From: Puniceicoccales bacterium
Lineage (GTDB): Bacteria > Verrucomicrobiota > Verrucomicrobiia > Opitutales > JAIRKQ01
NCBI GenBank assembly: GCA_031279395.1
Contig: JAITIO010000043.1
Location: forward strand, 1-29,313
DNA: 29,313 nucleotides
Direction of reading: 5' to 3'
The position numbers were made by a program, and so were the translations under genes. The notes beneath the pieces were generated by a model that saw only the letters and a program-made list of their open reading frames with translations, ran no database searches and was not told where the DNA came from. Of the stretch, positions 25,119 through 29,313 are shown piece by piece. How positions within the stretch are numbered: the stretch's first letter is position 1; each line of letters begins with the position of its first letter.

Positions 25119-26258
25119 ATGCAAGAATTGTCAGAATTTTTATCGGCGGCCAATGCGATCAGCGATCGTATCAAAATCCTATCGACATTTTTAGACATCG
25201 ATAAGGTAAAACATGAAATGTGCAAAATGGAAGAAAACATGTCGGCTCCTGATTTTTGGGACAATCAGTTCTTGGCAAAGGAAACGGGCAGTAAACTGCA
25301 CGCTTTTAAACAGAAACTGGCAAGTATGGAAAATTTTAAAAAAGTAGCAGATGAAATTAACATTTTGCTAGAATTTGCATCCTTCGAACAGGAGAACACA
25401 GAATATCTGTCGGAAGCAACCACGCTCATTAAAAAAATTTCCAAGGACTTAAATAGGTTTGAGTTGGCATCGTACCTAGGTGGTAAACATGATCACTGCA
25501 ATGCGATTTTGAGTATCCATGCCGGTGCTGGAGGTACCGAATCCTGCGATTGGGCAGACATGATTTTACGTATGTATACGCGCTGGGCAGAACGGAACAA
25601 TTTCGAAACGGAAATTCAGGATATGCAACCGGGAGAAGAAGCTGGAATCAATCGTGTTACAATTAGGATTATCGGAGAAAACGCATACGGGTACATAAAA
25701 TCCGAACGAGGTATTCATAGGCTAGTACGCATCAGCCCCTTCGATGCCAACAGGCGTAGACATACTTCATTTTGTTCCGTCGATGTAATCGCCGAAATTG
25801 AGGACAATGAGGACATAAAAATTGACGATGTTGACCTGCGCATCGACACCTACCGTTCCAGCGGAAAAGGTGGCCAACATGTAAATAAAACGGAATCGGC
25901 CGTTCGAATAACCCACATTCCGACTGGTATCGTTGTCACCTGCCAGAACGAACGTTCCCAACATAAGAACAAGGAGTCCGCCATGAAAAATTTGCGGTCC
26001 CGCCTGTACGAAAAAATGGAGGATGAAAAACGATCTGCCATGGAAAAATTCTATGGGCCAAAGGGGGAAATTGGATGGGGCTATCAAATCCGCAGCTATG
26101 TTTGTCAACCATATCAAATGGTAAAAGATCTGCGCACCGGCACCGAAACGAGCGACATTCAGGAAGTTATGGACGGTGACATTGACCAGTTCATATATTC
26201 ATGGCTAAAAGCTGGCTGTCCAACTGAACGAAAAACATCCAACGATGATAAAGATTAG
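25119..26258 (+). CDS. prfB: Peptide chain release factor 2
   Basis: Recognises UGA and UAA stop codons in the ribosomal A site and triggers peptide release. 379 residues in one frame. The codon-recognition tripeptide of RF2 is present (Ser206-Pro-Phe in RISPFDANRRRHTSF), as is the catalytic GGQ (about residue 251, SGKGGQHVNKTESAVR), with KNKESAMKNLRSRL and ETSDIQEVMDGD downstream. The region corresponding to the programmed +1 frameshift of many prfB genes (RGYL-stop-D in E. coli) here reads STFLDIDK straight through, so the gene lacks autoregulatory frameshifting. The ATG at 25119 gives the full-length family protein. Confidence 0.97.
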   Translation: MQELSEFLSAANAISDRIKILSTFLDIDKVKHEMCKMEENMSAPDFWDNQFLAKETGSKLHAFKQKLASMENFKKVADEINILLEFASFEQENTEYLSEATTLIKKISKDLNRFELASYLGGKHDHCNAILSIHAGAGGTESCDWADMILRMYTRWAERNNFETEIQDMQPGEEAGINRVTIRIIGENAYGYIKSERGIHRLVRISPFDANRRRHTSFCSVDVIAEIEDNEDIKIDDVDLRIDTYRSSGKGGQHVNKTESAVRITHIPTGIVVTCQNERSQHKNKESAMKNLRSRLYEKMEDEKRSAMEKFYGPKGEIGWGYQIRSYVCQPYQMVKDLRTGTETSDIQEVMDGDIDQFIYSWLKAGCPTERKTSNDDKD

Positions 26259-26287
26259 AAAACTTTTTTGATCATTTTGATATATTC

Positions 26288-26640
26288 ATTTTACTTAATA
26301 AAGGCGCATGAAATAGCAGAAGAAAAAAACAAGAGGCAAAATATTGCAGAGTTTTCGCCTAAAGCTAGCCCAGAAATGTTGAGATCTGGAAAATAGGGAG
26401 GGAGGAAAATCAGAGAGCAGCCGGTAGTATGGATGAGTTCTTCTGTCTTTTGCTGCTTGTGGAATGTGGCATTGTCCATGACGATCACCTGTCATGGCTT
26501 TAATACCGCATCTATGAACTGGCGATTATCTCTGCCATACCTGCCAATTTTCCATTTTCATCCTATTCCACAACTCATCCGATATGTCGTACCTCCTGTG
26601 TACTTTTGTCTCCATTGTTTTTTTCTTCCATTGTCAATTC
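26288..26640 (-). mobile_element. Mixed IS debris: IS630-type C-terminus and IS5-type N-terminus
   Basis: On the minus strand the piece 26488-26291 reads QVIVMDNATFHKQQKTEELI and then CSLIFLPPYFPDLN, and a frame switch gives HFWASFRRKLCNILPL: the DDE end of an IS630-family transposase (VxMDNATFHK, FLPPYSPDLNPIEHFWA). Further upstream (26600-26500) RRYDISDELWNRM and, in another frame, GRYGRDNRQFIDAVLKP look like the N-terminus of an IS5-type transposase, so two broken elements may be joined here. At the downstream edge, 26288-26305 has ATTTTACTTAATAAAGGC, repeated at 28308-28325, probably the IS630 terminal sequence. Frameshifts and stops show the elements are dead. Confidence 0.65.
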
Positions 26641-26694
26641 TACATTTGACGACACCATCTAGATAGTCCTGACGGCAGGACTGACCTTATTATC

Positions 26695-27399
26695 TTAATT
26701 GTAAACATTTAGGATATTCCCAAACATGTCATCTTCTTTCGCCAACTGTGTACTTGCCATGGAAAATTTGTTCCCGAATTCGACATTTTCTGCCCCACGA
26801 ATGATTACAAGTGGACAGCACTCATTGCCTTCTCCCATCAGATAGCATACCACCGATGCCAGTGAATCTGCTATGTTTACCGATGTCATTTCCAATCTCC
26901 GTCCGAAAAGGTCAACCTTGCCTTTGTAATCTTTGATCGGATTAAACCCGAAAATATCCTGGGCAATGCCGACCGTTCCTCGGCGAAAAGGTTCAATTTT
27001 GCTATCGATGGACATGAGTCCCAAATTTTTTATGGTGAATTTTTTGCACAGATATCTGCATATTTCGGCCAATAATTTGGTAACATTTTGCGGCCACAGA
27101 ACGTAGTATCCGTTTCCATTGCTTTCATCGATTCCTGAAAAAGGAATCACAATGCCATCTTTTACGGTGAGTGAATAATTTTCCTGCCATATCCAGTCGG
27201 CTTCATGGCTGACCAATTGTTTTTTATCAACCGTTCCGATTCTAACACATCTGCCCTGATGTATGGACAGGCACTTTGTCGCTATACACAATATGTCCGA
27301 GTCTTCCAATAAAAAACCCTCCGAATCAAACAGAGGAAATATATCATTTTTCGGAGGGCAAAGTATGGAAGTTTTTACTGCCAAAAATTTCAGCGACAT
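26695..27399 (-). CDS. CofE-like gamma-glutamyl ligase domain protein
   Basis: 234 residues resembling coenzyme F420-0:L-glutamate ligase. Conserved pieces are in order: LLEDSDILCIATKCLSIHQG (family: GDVLVVAQKIVSKAEGR), then IPFSGIDESNGNGYYVLWPQ (family: NAGIDxSN...LLP), EPFRRGTVGIAQDIFGFNPI (family: RxGTxGVAIGxAG), YKGKVDLFGRRLEMTSVNIA and LVIIRGA. The F420 biosynthetic pathway is not expected in this kind of organism; a related CofE-like family (FolC2) has been proposed to add glutamate to folate in bacteria such as Chlamydia. That is the leading alternative, but the substrate is not shown here. The gene follows ahpC after 10 bases on the same strand and is probably co-transcribed with it. 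Confidence 0.8.
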   Translation of the reverse strand: MSLKFLAVKTSILCPPKNDIFPLFDSEGFLLEDSDILCIATKCLSIHQGRCVRIGTVDKKQLVSHEADWIWQENYSLTVKDGIVIPFSGIDESNGNGYYVLWPQNVTKLLAEICRYLCKKFTIKNLGLMSIDSKIEPFRRGTVGIAQDIFGFNPIKDYKGKVDLFGRRLEMTSVNIADSLASVVCYLMGEGNECCPLVIIRGAENVEFGNKFSMASTQLAKEDDMFGNILNVYN

Positions 27400-27409
27400 G
27401 CGATTAATT

Positions 27410-28033
27410 TTATCCGAAAAACTCTTTTAAACCATCCTGGCTTGGTTTCATGGATTTTTGGCCGCTATGCCAATTGGCTGGGCAAACTTCCCCAAATTTT
27501 TCAAAATGCTGGAGGGCATCGACCATCCTTAGCACTTCATCGACGCTGCGGCCAAGTTGCATGTTGTTAATTACACAATGTTGTACAATGCCACTTTTAT
27601 CTATCAAAAACAATCCTCTGCAGGCGATGAGTTCACCGATAACTTTTGCAGTGCCATCGCCATCCTCCTCGTAGCCGGACAAAACACCGTATTCATCGGC
27701 GATGGTTTTATTAATATCGGAAATAATCGGAAAGGTAACACCGTGAATGCCTCCCCGTTCGCGAGGGATTTCGAGCCACGCAAGGTGTGAAAATTCTGAA
27801 TCCGTTGAGCATCCTATCAATGCTACATTTCTTTTTTCAAATTCCTGCATCTTTTCCTGAAATGCCCAGATTTCAGTGGGGCAAACAAATGTAAAATCTT
27901 TGGGATAGAAAAACAAAACGACATATTTTTTGCCAAAAAACTGTTCCAAGGAGAAATTTGATACAATAGCACAACCATTAGCCACTGCCGTTGCTGAAAA
28001 TTTCGGAGCCTTTCTCCCCACTAAAGTTTGCAT
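27410..28033 (-). CDS. ahpC: Peroxiredoxin, typical 2-Cys (AhpC/Prx1 type)
   Basis: Reduces hydrogen peroxide and organic hydroperoxides in the cytoplasm. 207 residues with the peroxidatic site FTFVCPTE (Cys51) and the resolving site EVCPANW (Cys184). LFLIDKSGIVQHCVINNMQL and GRSVDEVLRMVDALQ are family-typical. The Prx1/AhpC C-terminal extension is present, so it should form decamers. No dedicated reductase (AhpF) is adjacent; thioredoxin is the likely electron donor. The ATG at 28033 lies only ~7 bases downstream of a strong -10, suggesting a leaderless message. The CofE-like gene follows in the same unit. Confidence 0.95.
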   Translation of the reverse strand: MQTLVGRKAPKFSATAVANGCAIVSNFSLEQFFGKKYVVLFFYPKDFTFVCPTEIWAFQEKMQEFEKRNVALIGCSTDSEFSHLAWLEIPRERGGIHGVTFPIISDINKTIADEYGVLSGYEEDGDGTAKVIGELIACRGLFLIDKSGIVQHCVINNMQLGRSVDEVLRMVDALQHFEKFGEVCPANWHSGQKSMKPSQDGLKEFFG

Positions 28034-28039
28034 AGGCTC

Positions 28040-28068
28040 TTTATATGCTTCAAATTTATTCCTGTAAA
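28040..28068 (-). promoter_or_regulatory. Leaderless-type promoter of ahpC
   Basis: On the minus strand TTTACA (28068-28063), a 17-base spacer and TATAAA (28045-28040). The ATG begins at 28033, six bases after the -10, so the start of transcription would coincide with the start codon. Confidence 0.55.
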
Positions 28069-28077
28069 GATAAAAAT

Positions 28078-28105
28078 TTGGAAAAAAGTTCTTTACTTGT
28101 ATAAC
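28078..28105 (+). promoter_or_regulatory. Candidate promoter of the mS38-like gene
   Basis: TTGGAA (28078-28083), a 16-base spacer, TATAAC (28100-28105), 45 bases before the ATG at 28151. Divergent from the ahpC promoter. The elements are moderate matches only. Confidence 0.35.
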
Positions 28106-28150
28106 ATATTTTTAATCGTAGGCCAAAGCTAGATAATTTGTCGATTCAAT

Positions 28151-28252
28151 ATGGGAAATCTGAAGAAAAAACGTCGTCTTAAGATGAACAAACACAAGCG
28201 TAGTAAACGCTCAAAGGCTAATAGGCATAAGAAAAGGCTCTGGGGGAATTAA
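28151..28252 (+). CDS. Small basic ribosomal-type protein, AURKAIP1/COX24 (mS38-like)
   Basis: A 33-residue protein, extremely Lys/Arg-rich, with the hallmark KKRRLKMNKHKRSKRSKANR followed by HKKR. This matches the short AURKAIP1/COX24 domain proteins annotated in Verrucomicrobiota and Bacteroidota, relatives of mitochondrial small-subunit protein mS38 and of bS22 of mycobacteria, which bind 16S rRNA near the decoding region. It ends in RLWGN before a TAA. It is too short for most gene finders, but the motif and the full length of the family make it convincing. It stands alone, divergent from ahpC. Confidence 0.85.
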   Translation: MGNLKKKRRLKMNKHKRSKRSKANRHKKRLWGN

Positions 28253-28362
28253 ATCACCATCGTAGGTCGTAAAGTGATAGTTTTATCGGTGTGGAGAATT
28301 TGCAATTATTTTACTTAACAAAGGCATTCGATGGATGACACCTAGGTAAGGTGACCATGTTT
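28253..28362. other. Short gap with an IS630-like terminal sequence
   Basis: ATTTTACTTAACAAAGGC at 28308-28325 matches, with one difference, the sequence bordering the IS630 relic at 26288-26305. It may be the scar of another copy. No gene is present, and no terminator is evident after the mS38-like gene. Confidence 0.45.
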
Positions 28363-28433
28363 CCTAAGCTCAGGAAACATAAAAAATGGGCTGATGAGAA
28401 GAAGGTGTAAGCATAGTGGTCGTAGCAAGGCGG
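28363..28433 (-). mobile_element. IS5 3'-end fragment fused to the toxin gene
   Basis: On the minus strand the bases after 28433 match the transposase 3' end seen at 29313-29209: GCTACGACCACTATGCTTAC corresponds to CGCTACGACCGCTGTGCCCA, giving YDHYAYTFFSS in one frame (family RYDRCAHSFFSA). It ends with CCTAAGCTCAGG at 28363-28374, one base different from the tip at 29195. Only ~70 bases of the element remain. Confidence 0.7.
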
Positions 28434-28627
28434 TGCTGGACATTTATTCTCCGCGAAAGGCATCTTTTTAGGTCACCTACGAGATGTTTTACGGGAAAGG
28501 GCATTTGATAGGGATCGATTACGATAATTCTGATGACTTTTTCGAGTGCCGTCGAAAAACGAGATTGCTTAATTTTTTTCAAATCGGATTTGACTCGTGG
28601 AGAAAGTTCTATCCTATAGTTTGCCAT
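28370..28627 (-). pseudogene. RelE/YoeB-type toxin with C-terminus replaced by IS5 end
   Basis: From the ATG at 28627, MANYRIELSPRVKSDLKKIK, then DPYQMPFPVKHLVGDLKRCL and SRRINVQHRL are typical of the Txe/YoeB and RelE superfamily (LVGDLKGxLSRRIxxxHRLVYEV). Immediately after HRL (~28435) the frame runs into the IS5 3' end, giving an unrelated tail that stops at 28370 inside the IS tip. The lost part (VYEV...HY) includes the C-terminal catalytic residues of the family, so the toxin is almost certainly inactive. An upstream ATG at 28654 is possible but lies inside the antitoxin. The 14-base overlap with the antitoxin stop is the standard arrangement. Confidence 0.75.
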
Positions 28628-28832
28628 CTTTTTCTCTTTTGATTTCTTCATCAATGATCGCTAACATTTCATCGACAGAATCAAACTTTTCCACACGAGG
28701 ATCAGCTATGGAATGCAAAATGTGATCATACTCTGGCTTATTTTTCATAATGTCGAGCGTTTCCAGCATTCCTTCATATTCCTCTTCGCTCATCATTATA
28801 ATTTTTTGTTTATTACGCCTTGTGATCACCAT
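28614..28832 (-). CDS. Phd/YefM-type antitoxin, N-terminally truncated
   Basis: 72 residues: VITRRNKQKIIMMSEEEYEG, then MLETLDIMKNKPEYDHIL, the C-terminal half of the Phd/YefM fold (usually preceded by ~25 residues ending EPVVITR). Here the sequence upstream of MVITRR changes abruptly into the repeat-protein fragment on the other strand (junction ~28840-28850), with a stop in frame just before, so the N-terminal DNA-binding half is gone. The toxin-binding C-terminus (DEMLAIIDEEIKREKDGKL) remains. With its toxin also broken, the pair is probably a relic. Confidence 0.65.
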   Translation of the reverse strand: MVITRRNKQKIIMMSEEEYEGMLETLDIMKNKPEYDHILHSIADPRVEKFDSVDEMLAIIDEEIKREKDGKL

Positions 28833-28838
28833 AACACC

Positions 28839-29194
28839 ATGTTAGTCTATTTTACCAAAGACCTTGAATATAGACTACTTGAAGGTAACCATTCTAGCAT
28901 AAGATGTTTAGAGATCTTGCTTAATCGAGGTAGACTACCAAATCTTAATTACAATGATTACAATGAAGCCGAATCCAAAGAGTTTGCAGATATGGCGCTT
29001 AATAGGGGTGATCCGAAGGGTACAGAGTATTTAAGAATTTTAGTTGAGGTAGTCAAATTCCCAAACTTTCATCCAGAGAATTTAGATGAAGCCGAATTCA
29101 AAAAGCTTGCAGATACGCTACTTGAAAAGGGTGGTCAGAAGGGTGCAGCATGTTTAAAGTCTTTGCTTGAACAAAGTGAACCACAAACATTTAC
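28839..29194 (+). pseudogene. Fragment of a second 40-residue-repeat protein
   Basis: Open from ATG 28839 to the window edge, but only the part before 29195 belongs to the gene. It holds about two and a half repeats of the type in the giant protein at 1164: RLLEGNHSSIRCLEILLNRG, then EFADMALNRGDPKGTEYLRI, and KLADTLLEKGGQKGAACLKS followed by LLEQ. The repeats are more diverged than those in the centre of the big array and have acidic linkers (DYNEAES, NLDEAEF). The left end abuts the truncated antitoxin, the right end is cut by an IS5 element, and no N- or C-terminal domain is present, so it is a displaced fragment rather than a working gene. Confidence 0.7.
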
Positions 29195-29313
29195 CCTAGG
29201 CTCAGGACTCATAAGATCAAATCAAAGAGGAAGATGCAGGCAATACAAAAGGCAGAGAAGAAAGAGTGGGCACAGCGGTCGTAGCGAGTGGCGATGCGGC
29301 GCCAGTCTTTCAA
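29195..29313 (-). mobile_element. IS5-family element, 3' end, continues beyond the window
   Basis: The tip CCTAGGCTCAGGACTCATAA starts at 29195. The minus frame from the window edge to a TGA at 29209-29211 reads LKDWRRIATRYDRCAHSFFS and then AFCIACIFLFDLIL, the intact C-terminus of an IS5 transposase (34 codons visible) in one undisturbed frame. This is the best-preserved copy in the window and could belong to a complete element. It interrupts the repeat-protein fragment; CTAG (29196-29199) is the probable target-type sequence. Confidence 0.85.

Noticed and set aside
1..29313. tRNA or rRNA genes
   Set aside because: No cloverleaf-like arms with a conserved T-loop, and no rRNA signature sequences, were noticed on either strand.

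Overview
The window looks like a piece of the chromosome of an AT-rich, Gram-negative, probably host-associated bacterium of the PVC group, most likely Verrucomicrobiota (Opitutae/Puniceicoccales-like). The evidence is a tiny basic mS38/COX24-like ribosomal protein, lipopolysaccharide genes (GT9 glycosyltransferase, arabinose-5-phosphate isomerase), an RND efflux pump, few Shine-Dalgarno sequences, and very heavy decay of insertion sequences and toxin-antitoxin genes. The taxonomic call is an inference.

Region 1 (1-8,990) is accessory and decaying. It holds an IS5-family transposase relic, a very large repeat protein (1,114 codons: about 14 repeats of about 40 residues, then a roughly 450-residue C-terminal region of unknown fold), a frameshifted winged-helix remnant next to four inverted 11-bp sites, a dead YoeB/RelE-type toxin, a second IS5 relic, a SUKH-like small protein, and a Lys/Glu-rich protein with an internal duplication whose 3' part is frameshifted. 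The repeat protein is the best candidate here for an undescribed secreted or host-interacting factor.

Region 2 (8,990-16,000) is core. dnaA is on the minus strand, followed by a roughly 440-bp non-coding gap with DnaA-box-like sites that may be oriC. Then come a RodZ-like gene, gpsA and a GT9 glycosyltransferase, read as one unit (envelope and phospholipid synthesis), and grpE, dnaJ and a left-handed beta-helix protein, read as a second unit preceded by a sigma-54-like or extended -10 promoter.

Region 3 (16,000-26,300) has a gap with possible transposase debris, then kpsF/kdsD on the minus strand. Divergent from it is a four-gene operon for a TolC-AcrA-AcrB tripartite pump ending in an NtrC-type response regulator that lacks its DNA-binding domain. 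prfB follows with its own good sigma-70 promoter and no programmed frameshift site.

Region 4 (26,300-29,313) starts with mixed IS630/IS5 debris. An ahpC plus CofE-like ligase pair lies on the minus strand, with an apparently leaderless promoter, and the mS38-like gene is divergent from it. An antitoxin-toxin pair has a toxin whose C-terminus was replaced by an IS5 3' end. A second fragment of the 40-residue repeat family is itself cut by another IS5 element running off the window. Several relics keep only the IS5 3' end with the terminal sequence CCTAGGCTCAGG, and one such end appears to supply the stop codon of dnaA.
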